Origin: Lactiplantibacillus plajomi
Lineage (GTDB): Bacteria > Bacillota > Bacilli > Lactobacillales > Lactobacillaceae
Direction: 5' to 3'
Length of the DNA: 64,000 bases
NCBI RefSeq assembly: GCF_005405405.1
Contig: NZ_BJDZ01000009.1
Location: forward strand, 1-64,000
A model generated the notes under the pieces. The model made no database searches and was not told the origin of the DNA. It saw only the letters and a list, made by a program, of their open reading frames with translations. Below, in pieces: positions 1-8,780 of the stretch (position 1 is the first letter of the stretch; every line of letters begins with the position of its first letter). The position numbers were made by a program, and so were the translations under genes.

Positions 1-485
1 CAGTTTTAAAAATCAAAAGCGTAAGCAAATAGGACGAGAAACCAAAATTCGGTTTCTCGTCCTATTTGCTTATACAGAGGCTAGTTATGTCACAGCCCCA
101 TCTTAAGGACCGTTTGACTCAAGAACAGCTCGTGCATGAAGGCTTGGATTTAAATCAGCAATTTACTCAAACCTACCTTATCGCTCATGACTTAGTCAAA
201 GCCTTTCAAAACCGCGATTATTCGGCCTTTATCACGATTCTTGGCAAGGTAGAAAACGTTAGTCCACAGCTCATGACCACCATCAAAACCTTTATTCATA
301 ACAAACAATTAATAGCAAACATGGCCAGTGGGAATTTGTCAAATGGTCCCATCGAAGGGGTTAATCGAAAAATCAAACAGATCAAACGAACTGCGTATGG
401 TTATCGAAACTGGCAAAACTTTATCTATCGCATTCAAGTCTCATTTAAAATCAAAATCACAAAAAAGAACCCAATTCGTAAATGA
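1..485 (+). pseudogene. ISL3 transposase, C-terminal fragment with frameshift
   Basis: The 66-485 frame encodes the end of an ISL3 transposase. It includes a segment SNGPIEGVNRKIKQIKRTA, which matches the family's final catalytic-Glu region (GxxEGxNxKIKxIKRxxxG), followed by GYRNWQNFIYRI. Just upstream the same frame runs back to a TAG at 30-32, while the frame starting at base 2 reads FKNQKRKQ, which is also typical of this family. The coding frame therefore shifts near base 30. The break coincides with the left arm of a perfect 22-bp inverted repeat. The N-terminal part lies outside the window. No function is expected unless the full element is expressed by frameshifting, which nothing here supports. 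Confidence 0.75.
22..72. repeat. Perfect 22-bp inverted repeat, 7-nt loop
   Basis: Arms 22-43 and 51-72 are exact reverse complements, with loop AAAATTC. The right arm encodes plausible transposase residues in frame (GFSSYLLI); the left arm holds the frame break and stop. Confidence 0.9.
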
Positions 486-508
486 ATTGGATTCTCAAAT
501 TAGTCCTC

Positions 509-532
509 ATCAACACCGGTTGACAAAGAGCC
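509..532. repeat. ISL3 terminal inverted repeat (right)
   Basis: The sequence CAACACCGGTTGACAAAGAG followed by CC lies 24-47 bases after the transposase stop and resembles the conserved ISL3-family end. The matching left copy and the 8-bp target duplication cannot be checked, because the left end is outside the window. Confidence 0.65.
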
Positions 533-570
533 TTTATTTCACAAAAGCTAGTGTTAACCGCTTGCATTTT

Positions 571-579
571 TGGTATAGT
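571..579 (+). promoter_or_regulatory. Extended -10 promoter for the prenyltransferase gene
   Basis: TGGTATAGT is an extended -10 (TGn plus TATAGT). It sits about 37 bases before the TTG start at 616 and just outside the IS end. No good -35 is seen. Confidence 0.5.
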
Positions 580-615
580 GGTATTGCACGAAATTATTTT
601 ATGGGGGCGAAATAG

Positions 616-1581
616 TTGACAAACGAACCAACTTATCAACCGATGACGGTTAAAATTTTCTTACAATTCATCCGGTTGAATGCGAAGGCGGCTAGCGTGG
701 TACCGTACTTCATTGGGATCCTTTTTTCAATTTATTATTTTCACGCGTTTAACTGGGTCAATTCATTGATCTACTTGATCGCACAGGTGGCGATTGCACT
801 GTTTGTGACCGGGTTCAATAACGTTCAGGACTACTACCTGGCTAAGGATTTGCATTACCGGGATACCTATAACATCGTGGGACGTGAACACTTATCGCCG
901 CGGCGGTCGATGGCGCTGGTACTGGTGATGTTAGCAACTGCAATTATTTTAGGCATCGTCTTGGTTTTTAAAACCAATTTTCTACTTTTATTCATGGGAG
1001 CCGCGGCAATTGGCGTGGCCATCTTTTATACCTACGGACCAGTACCGTTTTCACGCTTCCCGTTGGGTGAACTGTTATCGGGCTGTGTCGAAGGATTCGG
1101 AGTTTTCTTCCTCAGCGTTTACATGAACGTGGCCACCCCGGTTTTGGCCGGTTTTACGTTGGACTGGCCGCAGTTCGCGTTGGTCGGTAACTTGGAAAAT
1201 ATTTTGGTGATGGTCCTAGTCGGGCTGCCAGGAATCTTCTTAGTTGCCAACATCATGTTAGCCGATAACATTTCCGACTTGCAGCAAGATATTCGCAACG
1301 AACGCTACACCGTACCGTATTACATCGGCCACCGGCGGTCACTGCAAGTTTACGATACGCTGGCATTGCTCGGTTACGTACCGGTGATTATTAGTGTCAT
1401 TTTGCAAATTTTGCCGATTTACCAATTATTGGTCTTACTAGTCTTACCGAAGATCATCAAGAACATCAAGGCGTTTAACGCGGTTCAAATTAAGGAAACT
1501 ACTTTTAACACCGCACCGCAAAACTTGATGTTATTTCAGGGGATGCAGTTATTGGGGCTGATCTTAGGCATTATTTTTTAA
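616..1581 (+). CDS. UbiA-family prenyltransferase (MenA-like)
   Basis: This 321-residue integral membrane protein has about eight or nine hydrophobic segments. It carries both Asp-rich prenyl-diphosphate motifs of the UbiA superfamily: NNVQDYYLAKD at residues 68-78 and DNISDLQQD at 217-225. Family members attach a polyprenyl chain to an aromatic acceptor at the membrane; in lactobacilli such proteins are usually annotated as 1,4-dihydroxy-2-naphthoate prenyltransferase for menaquinone. The exact acceptor cannot be told from sequence, and no other men genes are nearby. The start is TTG, preceded by GGGGGCG. The gene stands alone, converging with yidC across a shared terminator. Confidence 0.85.
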   Translation: MTNEPTYQPMTVKIFLQFIRLNAKAASVVPYFIGILFSIYYFHAFNWVNSLIYLIAQVAIALFVTGFNNVQDYYLAKDLHYRDTYNIVGREHLSPRRSMALVLVMLATAIILGIVLVFKTNFLLLFMGAAAIGVAIFYTYGPVPFSRFPLGELLSGCVEGFGVFFLSVYMNVATPVLAGFTLDWPQFALVGNLENILVMVLVGLPGIFLVANIMLADNISDLQQDIRNERYTVPYYIGHRRSLQVYDTLALLGYVPVIISVILQILPIYQLLVLLVLPKIIKNIKAFNAVQIKETTFNTAPQNLMLFQGMQLLGLILGIIF

Positions 1582-1596
1582 GCTAAGGTCAAACTA

Positions 1597-1629
1597 AAAG
1601 CGCTTGAAGTCATTGGCTTCAAGCGCTTT
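1597..1629. terminator. Bidirectional terminator between prenyltransferase and yidC
   Basis: AAAGCGCTTGAAG and CTTCAAGCGCTTT form a perfect 13-bp stem with loop TCATTGG. It lies between two convergent genes; runs of T are short. Confidence 0.75.
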
Positions 1630-1640
1630 GCTGTCTCTAT

Positions 1641-2573
1641 TTAGTGATGGTGGTGACGTTGCTGTTTGCCAGCGTTACGGCCCTGACCCGGTTTACGGGC
1701 TGCCGTTGGTTGGGACGGTGTTTCACTAGCCTTGACCGGTTTCGGCTTAGGTGCGGCCGGTGTTGGCGTTTTAATTGGGTGTTTTTTCAATTCCGCTGCA
1801 ACTTCGCGCCGAATCCGTGGGCGGAAGAAGTTGATGATCAACGTCTGTAAGCAGGCAAATAACCCACCGACGAAGAAGTACAGGCCTAGTCCGGCTGGTG
1901 CTGGTAGTGAAATGAACAGAATCATAATCGGACTAATAATCAGCATCATTCGCATTTGCTTCTTTTGGTCGTCCGGTAGCCCAATCATTGATAAGTAACC
2001 CTGAGCTAAGTAGGAAAGAAAGGCCAGAATCGCAATCAGCATACTTGATTTACCTAATTGCATTCCCATGAACACTGAATGTTTCATCTCATCTGAGTAA
2101 GCAATTGCCGAGTAGAGGGCTGAGAAAATTGGCAATTGAATTAGCAACGGCAAGCAACCGATGCCACCGGTCATACTGATGCCATTATCGCGGTACAGTT
2201 GCATTAATTCGCTGCTGACGGCCGCCTTTTCGTCGGGCGTTTGGGCCGCTTTTTGACGTTCCTGAATTTTCTGCATCTGCGGCTTAACCGCTGCCATTTT
2301 TTCCTGTTGGTAAGTTGATTTTCGTTGTTGGTTGATCATCATCGGTAATAGGACTAACCGGACGATCACCGTCAGCAAGATGATGGCCCATCCGTAGTTA
2401 TTACCGAGCAGGCTGGCTAACCAATCCATGACGGCTTGGCCAGGTACGGCCAGGTAATGATAAACGGGGCCGGTGGGCCTACCATTCTTCGTCTGGACAC
2501 AACCGCTTAAAAACAGTGCGAGCGTGGGCAGCGTTAGCATTAACGTGAGCCCTTTTTTAGATTTCAATAGCAT
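1641..2573 (-). CDS. yidC: Membrane protein insertase YidC/Oxa1 (second-paralogue type)
   Basis: This 310-residue protein inserts membrane proteins alone or together with SecYEG. It has a lipoprotein signal peptide with lipobox LSGC (Cys about residue 25), then the five-helix YidC core (NNYGWAIILLTVIVR, GGIGCLPLLIQLPIF, and late segments LIISPIMILF and FFVGGLF). The tail is basic and Pro/Lys-rich, ending in four His, as in YidC2 proteins whose tail binds ribosomes. The ATG start has AAAGGGG six bases upstream. The next gene upstream on this strand is acylphosphatase, the same neighbour as in L. plantarum as remembered. The His run is native sequence, not a tag. Confidence 0.95.
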   Translation of the reverse strand: MLLKSKKGLTLMLTLPTLALFLSGCVQTKNGRPTGPVYHYLAVPGQAVMDWLASLLGNNYGWAIILLTVIVRLVLLPMMINQQRKSTYQQEKMAAVKPQMQKIQERQKAAQTPDEKAAVSSELMQLYRDNGISMTGGIGCLPLLIQLPIFSALYSAIAYSDEMKHSVFMGMQLGKSSMLIAILAFLSYLAQGYLSMIGLPDDQKKQMRMMLIISPIMILFISLPAPAGLGLYFFVGGLFACLQTLIINFFRPRIRREVAAELKKHPIKTPTPAAPKPKPVKASETPSQPTAARKPGQGRNAGKQQRHHHH

Positions 2574-2632
2574 ATGATCCCCTTTAATTTAAACGTATAT
2601 AAAGATGATGATACTAGACCTCAGGGGGGATT

Positions 2633-2905
2633 TCAATTAGTTATCCGAAAATTATGGTAGTTTTGTGGCTCGGTCTCGCGGACTAGTAGTTGGTCAACGC
2701 GGCCGTAGTCGGTCGGGGACTGACGAATCACGTCGATGAAGACTTGCACCCGTTGATCCTCGCCCTCGGCTTCGATAAAGACCGAACCGTCCATTAAGTT
2801 GCGGACGATGCCGTTGACGCCGCATTTATCCGCGGCGACTTTGGTGGCCCAGCGGAAACCGACGCCCTGAACGCGGCCACTGGCTTGTAAGGTTACTGCG
2901 CGCAT
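2633..2905 (-). CDS. acyP: Acylphosphatase
   Basis: This 90-residue protein hydrolyses carboxyl-phosphate bonds such as acetyl phosphate. The hallmark GRVQGVGFR, with the phosphate-binding loop and catalytic Arg, lies near residues 10-18, and the catalytic Asn lies in GIVRNLMDGSV near 36. A GTG nine bases further upstream is in frame, but it directly abuts the Shine-Dalgarno AAGGAAG. The ATG at 2905 with 8-base spacing is therefore preferred. It lies between yidC and the divergent RNA methyltransferase gene. A -10-like TATTAT sits on this strand near 2960. Confidence 0.93.
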   Translation of the reverse strand: MRAVTLQASGRVQGVGFRWATKVAADKCGVNGIVRNLMDGSVFIEAEGEDQRVQVFIDVIRQSPTDYGRVDQLLVRETEPQNYHNFRITN

Positions 2906-2993
2906 AACTGTCACTTCCTTGTTAAAGATGGCGTTACGGACGACGAAGCATCCACTAATATAATAGCATTTCAGGGCGCTGCTCGCGATATGC

Positions 2994-2999
2994 TATACT
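2994..2999 (+). promoter_or_regulatory. Extended -10 promoter for the RNA methyltransferase gene
   Basis: TGCTATACT (2991-2999) is an extended -10, 45 bases before the chosen ATG. It faces away from the acyP promoter, so this short region drives both directions. Confidence 0.5.
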
Positions 3000-3044
3000 T
3001 GAAAATAAACGAGCATGTTACGGAAAAGGAAGAGCACACAAACC

Positions 3045-3815
3045 ATGGAAAAAATCAATTCATTACAAAACGCCCACGTGAAGGCGTGGAAAAAGTTACA
3101 AACCAAAAAGGGGCGCCGGCAACAGGGCCTATACTTGTTAGACGGTTGGCACCTCGTTAATGAGGCCTTAAAAGCCAAACAGCCAATCAAAGCGTTGTTG
3201 ATCACGGCCAAACAGTTGGCGACCAAGCCAGACTTGACGGTTTTTCCAACGGTGATCGAAATTTCGGAGGAAGTGGCCGCCCACATCAGTGCGACCGTTA
3301 CCCCCCAGGGGGTCTTTGCCCTGGTTCCGTTGGCAACTTCACAGGCCGATCCGCTGACTGACTTGGATCTGACTCGGCCGTGGTTGTTATTGGATAACGT
3401 GCAGGATCCCGGTAACATTGGCACGATGGTGCGGACCGCGGACGCCGCCGGCTTTGCCGGGGTCGCCTTTGGCCGTGGAACCGTCGACCTGCACCAACCC
3501 AAGGTGGAACGGTCGATGCAGGGGAGTCAGTTTCATTTGAAACTGATTAGTACCGACCTGGAAAGCTTGGTTGAGCGCTTGCACACAGCGGACGTTCCGG
3601 TTTACGGGTCGGAGTTGAACCCGCAAGCAGCCCAGTACTTAGACGTGCGGGCGCCGGCCTGTTTTGGCCTGATTATGGGCAATGAGGGTAACGGGATGCG
3701 GCGGGAGTTACTGGCGTTGACCGATAAAAATCTTTATATTCCAATTAAAGGCCAGGCCGAATCGTTGAACGTGGCGGTCGCTGCCGGTATCCTGATGTTC
3801 GGGCTTTACCGCTGA
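3045..3815 (+). CDS. TrmH/SpoU-family RNA 2'-O-methyltransferase
   Basis: This 256-residue SPOUT methyltransferase uses SAM to methylate a ribose 2'-OH in rRNA or tRNA. The N-terminal substrate-binding domain (KGRRQQGLYLLDGWHLVNEAL) is followed by the SPOUT motifs: LLLDNVQDPGNIGTMVRTA near 110-130, FGLIMGNEGNGM near 205-215, and the knot motif IPIKGQAESLNVAVAAGIL near 230-250. All three family motifs are complete. A longer frame begins at 3015, but AAGGAAG at 3025 favours the ATG at 3045. The specific target nucleotide is not predictable; the closest named relatives are YsgA-like. Confidence 0.9.
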   Translation: MEKINSLQNAHVKAWKKLQTKKGRRQQGLYLLDGWHLVNEALKAKQPIKALLITAKQLATKPDLTVFPTVIEISEEVAAHISATVTPQGVFALVPLATSQADPLTDLDLTRPWLLLDNVQDPGNIGTMVRTADAAGFAGVAFGRGTVDLHQPKVERSMQGSQFHLKLISTDLESLVERLHTADVPVYGSELNPQAAQYLDVRAPACFGLIMGNEGNGMRRELLALTDKNLYIPIKGQAESLNVAVAAGILMFGLYR

Positions 3816-3853
3816 GTTGGAGGTTAGATTCCCGTTTAAATTGGGCAAAATAC

Positions 3854-3882
3854 TTTCAAAGTTACTTACTTTTTAGTAGAAT
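3854..3882 (+). promoter_or_regulatory. Promoter for the HD-domain gene
   Basis: TTTCAA at 3854-3859, a 17-base spacer, then TAGAAT at 3877-3882, 31 bases before the ATG. Confidence 0.45.
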
Positions 3883-3912
3883 AGCGGTAGTTATTAACAA
3901 AGGGAGCTTTTA

Positions 3913-4419
3913 ATGAAAACTAATGCGTGGAAACAAGATTCTGAATACGTGGCAGTTGTGGCCGATTTATTAGCTCAGCCAGCCGTGCAACGGCTCGCTG
4001 ATTTTACCCAACACCACCATTCGAATCGCTTAGATCATTCGATTGCAGTCTCATATGATAGTTATGTGTTAGCTAAGAAGTGGCATCTGAATACCACGGC
4101 AGTTGCTCGTGGTGGATTATTACATGATTTGTTTTATTATGACTGGCGCGAAACGAAGTTTGATTTGGGTTCGCACGCGTTTATCCACCCACGGGTCGCG
4201 TTACGTAACGCGGAAAAGTTGACGAAGTTGACGCCAATGGAAAAGGATATCATTTTAAAGCACATGTTCGGGGCGACGCTAGCCGTGCCGAAATACCGTG
4301 AAAGTTTGCTCGTTTCCCTAGTCGATGATTTTGAAGCAGAACAAGAGTTTTTTGGCCCGCTCAAGTTAAAGTTGGCTAAACAGTTAGATCGGTTCCGAGG
4401 TAAGGTCTCCGCCGGTTAG
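3913..4419 (+). CDS. HD-domain phosphohydrolase-like protein
   Basis: This 168-residue cytosolic protein of the HD superfamily has metal-dependent phosphohydrolase residues: an early His in RLDHSIAVS (about residue 41) and the HD pair in GLLHDLFYYD (about 73-74). A later HMFGATLAVP and the Asp in SLVDDFEA could complete the metal site. Such stand-alone HD proteins are common in lactobacilli without a known substrate. It is followed 22 bases later by an HxlR regulator in the same direction, so co-transcription is possible. Nothing in the sequence fixes a substrate. Confidence 0.8.
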   Translation: MKTNAWKQDSEYVAVVADLLAQPAVQRLADFTQHHHSNRLDHSIAVSYDSYVLAKKWHLNTTAVARGGLLHDLFYYDWRETKFDLGSHAFIHPRVALRNAEKLTKLTPMEKDIILKHMFGATLAVPKYRESLLVSLVDDFEAEQEFFGPLKLKLAKQLDRFRGKVSAG

Positions 4420-4441
4420 TAGATTTTTGGAGGTCATGCAA

Positions 4442-4804
4442 ATGTCAGAAATGATAGCAGCGACGGTTGAAGATTCGGCCGTAGACTTCGAACTGTGTCC
4501 GAAGTTTGAAAAGACGTTTTCCATTCTGGGTAAGAAATGGAACGGGTTGATTATTGACGTCTTACTGGAAGACGGCCCGCAACGGTTCAAAAACCTAGCG
4601 CGCCGAATTCCTAAGTGTAGCGACCGCGTCTTAGTTGTCCGGTTGAAAGAGTTAGAAGCTAACGGGATCGTTAGTCGGGTCACGCACCGTGATTCGGCCC
4701 TGATCGAGTACCGGTTAACAACTAAGGGTAAGGATTTACGCCAAGTGATGGATACCGTCCATGCATGGTCCGATAAGTGGTTTAGTCCGGCTCAGTGTAA
4801 TTAG
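4442..4804 (+). CDS. HxlR-family transcriptional regulator
   Basis: This 120-residue winged-helix regulator carries the HxlR signature: CPKFEKTFSILGKKWNGLII, then RFKNLARRIP, the recognition region CSDRVLVVRLKELEANGIV, and the wing ending in EYRLTTKGKDL. The Cys before the helix (Cys19 or so) is the position used by redox- or electrophile-sensing members; whether it senses anything here is inference. In-frame ATG/TTG codons upstream (4427, 4436) are too close to GGAGG at 4429-4433; ATG 4442 has 8-base spacing. The target genes are unknown. Confidence 0.9.
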   Translation: MSEMIAATVEDSAVDFELCPKFEKTFSILGKKWNGLIIDVLLEDGPQRFKNLARRIPKCSDRVLVVRLKELEANGIVSRVTHRDSALIEYRLTTKGKDLRQVMDTVHAWSDKWFSPAQCN

Positions 4805-4808
4805 TGGG

Positions 4809-4837
4809 TTGACGTGGCGCACGCTTTGCCATAGACT
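4809..4837 (+). promoter_or_regulatory. Promoter of the pheST T-box transcript
   Basis: TTGACG at 4809-4814, a 17-base spacer, and TAGACT at 4832-4837, placing transcription start just before the T-box leader. Confidence 0.6.
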
Positions 4838-4849
4838 TACAGTGTAGAT

Positions 4850-5101
4850 TGAAAAAGCCTTGACGAGAAGTAGTAGTTAGTAGCGGCGTCATAGGGAAGG
4901 GTGTCACCGATTGAAAGCACCCGGACGCTTTAAGCTAATGAATTCACTCTCTGAGCTGAAATTGGGCGTTTGTACGAACAAATAATTTTCCGGTACCCGA
5001 CCGTTATCGACGGGAAAAGTGCACGGGGCTAGGCCAACTAGCGCCGTGAACAAGGGTGGTACCGCGATGACCTCGTCCCTTTTTGGACGGGGTCTTTTTT
5101 T
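4850..5101 (+). promoter_or_regulatory. T-box riboswitch, phenylalanine-specific, controlling pheST
   Basis: This leader senses uncharged tRNA-Phe and switches between terminator and antiterminator. Stem I begins around GACGAGAAGTAGTAG. The probable specifier is TTC (Phe) at 4943-4945 in context GAATTCA. The conserved T-box AAGGGTGGTACCGCG is at 5052-5066, directly followed by the terminator GACCTCGTCC/GGACGGGGTC and a T-run (5069-5101). The pheST genes follow, matching the Phe specifier. Confidence 0.95.
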
Positions 5102-5136
5102 GTGCCAACGTGACTTAAGAATATTGGAGGATGCAT

Positions 5137-6183
5137 ATGAGTTTACAAGATCGGTTAACTGAATTACGTGATCAAGGCTTGGCCGACATTCAAGCGGCTG
5201 ACGTACTAAAAAAAGTCAACCAAGTGAAAGTTGACCTGCTAGGTAAAAAGGGTCCAATTACGGAAGTCCTACGTGGGATGCGCGACTTAGCGCCGGAAGA
5301 ACGGCCTAAGGTTGGGGCGTACGCCAACGAAGTCCGCGACCGGCTACAACAAGCCATTGATAACCGGCGGGCGGAATTGGAACAAGCCGCCGTCAACAAG
5401 CAGTTGGTGGTTGAAAAATTGGACGTGACGTTACCAGGACGGGAAGTTCCCCAAGGGCAACCACACGTGATTACGCAGATTATTACGGAATTGGAAGACC
5501 TATTCATGGGGATGGGTTACCAAATCGTTGATGGTGACGAAGTTGAAGAAGATTACTATAACTTTGAACGCTTGAACTTACCAAAAGACCACCCGGCCCG
5601 CGATATGCAGGATACGTTCTACATTACCAAGGACGTCCTGTTACGGACCCAAACTTCGGCGGACCAACCGCGCTCACTAGAAAACCACGACTTTTCGAAG
5701 GGGCCGTTGAAGGTCTTATCACCAGGACGGGTTTACCGGCGGGACACCGATGACGCGACTCATTCCCACCAATTCCACCAAATCGAAGGGTTAGTCGTGG
5801 ATAAGCACGTGACGATGGCCGACTTAAAGGGGACGTTGACGTTGGTCTCGAAGACGTTGTTCGGTGACCAGTTCGACGTTCGTTTACGGCCAAGTTACTT
5901 CCCGTTTACGGAACCTTCCGTTGAAGCGGACGTTACTTGCTTTAATTGTGGCGGTAAGGGCTGTGGCATTTGTAAACAAACTGGCTGGATCGAAGTTCTC
6001 GGTGCCGGTATGGTGCACCCACACGTCTTAGAAATGTCCGGAATCGATCCCGAAGTGTACGGTGGTTTTGCCTTTGGTTTAGGGCCAGACCGCTTTGCGA
6101 TGTTGAAGTACGGGGTTGACGACATTCGGAACTTCTACCTTAACGACGTTCGGTTCTTATCACAGTTTTACAAGAAAGGCTAG
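5137..6183 (+). CDS. pheS: Phenylalanine--tRNA ligase alpha subunit
   Basis: This 348-residue catalytic alpha chain of the alpha2-beta2 PheRS charges tRNA-Phe. An N-terminal coiled-coil arm (residues about 1-90) precedes the class II core, with motif 2 around [24 protein letters not shown] and motif 3 [14 protein letters not shown] near the C terminus. The [12 protein letters not shown] four-Cys insert is normal for Bacillota PheS. An upstream in-frame ATG (5131) touches the Shine-Dalgarno GGAGG, so the ATG at 5137 with 6-base spacing is chosen. pheT follows 11 bases later, and both are under the T-box. Confidence 0.97.
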   Translation: MSLQDRLTELRDQGLADIQAADVLKKVNQVKVDLLGKKGPITEVLRGMRDLAPEERPKVGAYANEVRDRLQQAIDNRRAELEQAAVNKQLVVEKLDVTLPGREVPQGQPHVITQIITELEDLFMGMGYQIVDGDEVEEDYYNFERLNLPKDHPARDMQDTFYITKDVLLRTQTSADQPRSLENHDFSKGPLKVLSPGRVYRRDTDDATHSHQFHQIEGLVVDKHVTMADLKGTLTLVSKTLFGDQFDVRLRPSYFPFTEPSVEADVTCFNCGGKGCGICKQTGWIEVLGAGMVHPHVLEMSGIDPEVYGGFAFGLGPDRFAMLKYGVDDIRNFYLNDVRFLSQFYKKG

Positions 6184-6194
6184 GAGGAGTCCCC

Positions 6195-8612
6195 ATGAGA
6201 ATTTCTACACAATGGTTACAAGATTATTTAAAGCTGGACATTCCGGCCGATGAATTAGCAGAAAAGATTGAACGGACCGCCGTTGAAGTTGACGGCGTGA
6301 TCCGGCCGAACGAAGGGCAAAAAAAGGTGGTCGTGGGCCACGTTGAAACTTGCGAACCCCATCCGGATTCCGACCACTTACACGTTTGCCAAGTCGACGT
6401 CGGTGAAGACGAACCGTTACAAATTGTCTGTGGAGCGCCAAACGTGGCCGCTGGTGAAAACGTCATCGTGGCGTTACCGAACTCCTGGATCGGGAACCAT
6501 ACAAAAATCAAAAAGAGCAAGATGCGCGGCGTAAAATCAAACGGGATGTTGTGCGCCCTTGATGAATTAGGCTTTGACGAAAAGTTGGTGCCAAAAGAAG
6601 TTGCGGATGGTATTTTTATTTTACCCGCCGACGCAACGCCCGGCGAACCCGTTTTTGGTTACCTCGGGATGGATGATGAAATCATCGACATGTCGGTGAC
6701 ACCGAACCGTGGTGACATGCTAAGTATGAACGGGACCGCGCACGAGTTGGCCGCCATTTACAATCAAACGCCGACGATGCCAACGGTTGACTTACATGAA
6801 GACGCTGCCGATGACGTGAACGGCCAGTTAACGGTACGGGTTGACGCCGACAAACACGACGTTCCGCAATACAAGATGCGCTTAATCAAGAACGTTCACG
6901 TGCAACCAAGTCCGCTCTGGTTACAAATTCGGATTTGGAACGCCGGCATGCGGCCAATCAATAACGTGGTCGATGCGACGAACTACGTCTTAATGCAATA
7001 CGGGCAACCACTGCACGCTTTTGACTACGATCAATTGACGGACGGCCAAGTGAACGTACGCTTAGCTAAGGCGGGCGAACATTTAACTACGTTGGACGGT
7101 GAGGACCGGGAATTACTAGCGACCGACTTGCTGATTTGTAGTGACGACCAACCGATTTGCTTGGCCGGTACGATGGGTGGTTTGGACACCGAAGTGACCG
7201 CCAAGACAACGACGATTGCCTTGGAAGGTGCGGTCTTTGACGCCGTTAAAATTCGTAAGGCTGCCCATAACCACGACTTGCACAGTGAAGCCTCGATGCG
7301 CTACGAACGGGGCATCGACCACGGCATGACGGTGACCGCGTTGGATGCCGCCGCTGCCATGATTGCTGAATTAGGTCAGGGAACGGTTGCTAAGGGCGTT
7401 GCGGTTGGTCGCGACGAAGACGTTCAACCGTTTGAAGTGACCATCACCTTATCGAAAATCAACCACGTTTTAGGAACAACGTTAACCAGTGACACGGTAC
7501 TGGACATCTTCAAGCGCTTGGACTTTCCAACTAAGCTGGATGGTGAAACCTATACCGTCACGGTACCATCACGACGGTGGGATATTCACCTGCCAGCCGA
7601 TCTGATTGAAGAAGTCGCCCGGCTATACGGGTATGATAACTTGCCGGCAACCTTACCGGCGGGCCAACCAACCATCGGGAAACTCAACGAAACTCAGCGC
7701 GTGATCCGCGATTCTCGCAAAATGATGGAAAGTGCCGGCTTAACTCAGGCCATTAGTTACTCACTGACCACTGAGGAAAAGGCGAAGGCCTTTGCGTTAA
7801 GTGCTAGTGACGTAACCAAGTTGGACTTCCCAATGAGTTCTGAACGGACGACGTTACGGTTAAGCCTGGTTTCCGGATTATTGGACGACCTCGCTTATAA
7901 TAACGCCCGCAAGGAACATAACGTGGCCTTATACGAACAGGGGCGGGTCTTCTATAGCCAACCCGACCAAGTTCGGCCGAAGGAAATCGAACACATTGCC
8001 GGTGCAATTACGGGTTCGATGGTCAAGAAGAGCTGGGGCGTTGCCGAACAACCGGTTGATTTTTACCAAATCAAGGGAATTGTTGCGGGCTACTTGAAAC
8101 GCTTAGCCTTAGCCGGGACGGTCAGTTACGTGGCAACTAGTGATATGCCGGAGATGCACCCTGGCCGGACTGCTAATATTTTTGTTGATGAGACGTTGGT
8201 TGGGTTCGTCGGTGAAGTGCACCCAACAACCGCTAAGGCTTACAAGATCCGTGAAACTTACGTCTTTGAACTTGATTTATCGGCTTTGATTGCTTTACCA
8301 AAGGCTCAACAACAATATCAACCAATTTCTAAGTTCCCAAGTATTACCCGCGACGTGGCTATGCTGGTTGATGATACCGTTACTAACGCGGACGTGGTCG
8401 CCCTAATTACCGATAAGGGTGGCGCGCACTTGCAAAACGTGACGCTGTTTGACGTTTATAACGGCAAGCACGTCCCGGCGGGCAAGAAATCGCTGGCCTA
8501 CACCTTAACTTATCGTGACCAAAACGCGACCCTGATCGACGATGACGTTACGGCAGCCTTCAACAAAGTCTTGGAAGCTCTGACTGAGAAATTAGGGGCA
8601 GAGATTCGTTAA
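6195..8612 (+). CDS. pheT: Phenylalanine--tRNA ligase beta subunit
   Basis: This 805-residue beta chain pairs with PheS. Domains in order are: a tRNA-binding EMAP-like domain about residues 40-150 (VVVGHVETCEPHPDSDHLHVCQVDVG), B3/B4 editing domain about 200-380, B5 about 410-480, a core catalytic-like fold, and the C-terminal ferredoxin-fold anticodon-binding domain from about 710 (PISKFPSITRDVAMLVD). Length is usual for the family. The start follows AGGAGGAG, 11 bases after pheS. A strong terminator follows. Confidence 0.97.
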   Translation: MRISTQWLQDYLKLDIPADELAEKIERTAVEVDGVIRPNEGQKKVVVGHVETCEPHPDSDHLHVCQVDVGEDEPLQIVCGAPNVAAGENVIVALPNSWIGNHTKIKKSKMRGVKSNGMLCALDELGFDEKLVPKEVADGIFILPADATPGEPVFGYLGMDDEIIDMSVTPNRGDMLSMNGTAHELAAIYNQTPTMPTVDLHEDAADDVNGQLTVRVDADKHDVPQYKMRLIKNVHVQPSPLWLQIRIWNAGMRPINNVVDATNYVLMQYGQPLHAFDYDQLTDGQVNVRLAKAGEHLTTLDGEDRELLATDLLICSDDQPICLAGTMGGLDTEVTAKTTTIALEGAVFDAVKIRKAAHNHDLHSEASMRYERGIDHGMTVTALDAAAAMIAELGQGTVAKGVAVGRDEDVQPFEVTITLSKINHVLGTTLTSDTVLDIFKRLDFPTKLDGETYTVTVPSRRWDIHLPADLIEEVARLYGYDNLPATLPAGQPTIGKLNETQRVIRDSRKMMESAGLTQAISYSLTTEEKAKAFALSASDVTKLDFPMSSERTTLRLSLVSGLLDDLAYNNARKEHNVALYEQGRVFYSQPDQVRPKEIEHIAGAITGSMVKKSWGVAEQPVDFYQIKGIVAGYLKRLALAGTVSYVATSDMPEMHPGRTANIFVDETLVGFVGEVHPTTAKAYKIRETYVFELDLSALIALPKAQQQYQPISKFPSITRDVAMLVDDTVTNADVVALITDKGGAHLQNVTLFDVYNGKHVPAGKKSLAYTLTYRDQNATLIDDDVTAAFNKVLEALTEKLGAEIR

Positions 8613-8621
8613 TCTTTTTAG

Positions 8622-8659
8622 AACAGTTCTCAACGGTGGTTGGGAGCTGTTTTTTTGTC
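8622..8659 (+). terminator. Terminator after pheT
   Basis: AACAGTTCTCAAC and GTTGGGAGCTGTT pair (with wobble) around loop GGTG, followed by a run of T. Confidence 0.85.
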
Positions 8660-8740
8660 AAAAGACGCTGAATTGGTCGATTTACTTTAAAAAATCGCTA
8701 AAACTCAGTGTGAACTAGTGCAAAGGCCAGCACAGTCTTG

Positions 8741-8746
8741 TATAAT
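8741..8746 (+). promoter_or_regulatory. -10 element for mltG
   Basis: A consensus TATAAT lies 35 bases before the chosen TTG start; no clear -35 is seen. Confidence 0.5.
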
Positions 8747-8780
8747 TGATAGGATTAATTAACAAATGGAGGGGCGAATC

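Larger units (their letters stand above)
1..532 (+). mobile_element. Right-hand part of an ISL3-family insertion sequence (truncated by window edge)
   Basis: The window opens inside an insertion sequence. It contains the C-terminal part of a DDE transposase of ISL3 type, and downstream of its stop a sequence ending in CAACACCGGTTGACAAAGAG followed by CC, which has the form of an ISL3-family terminal repeat (remembered as GGCTCTTTGTCAACCGG... when read inward). The element therefore ends near 532. The left end is outside the window. The transposase frame is broken (see the pseudogene entry), so the copy is probably immobile on its own. Confidence 0.8.

Noticed and set aside
1950-2573. His-rich end of YidC taken as an engineered tag
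   Set aside because: The four His follow a basic low-complexity tail normal for this YidC class, and the surrounding region is natural.
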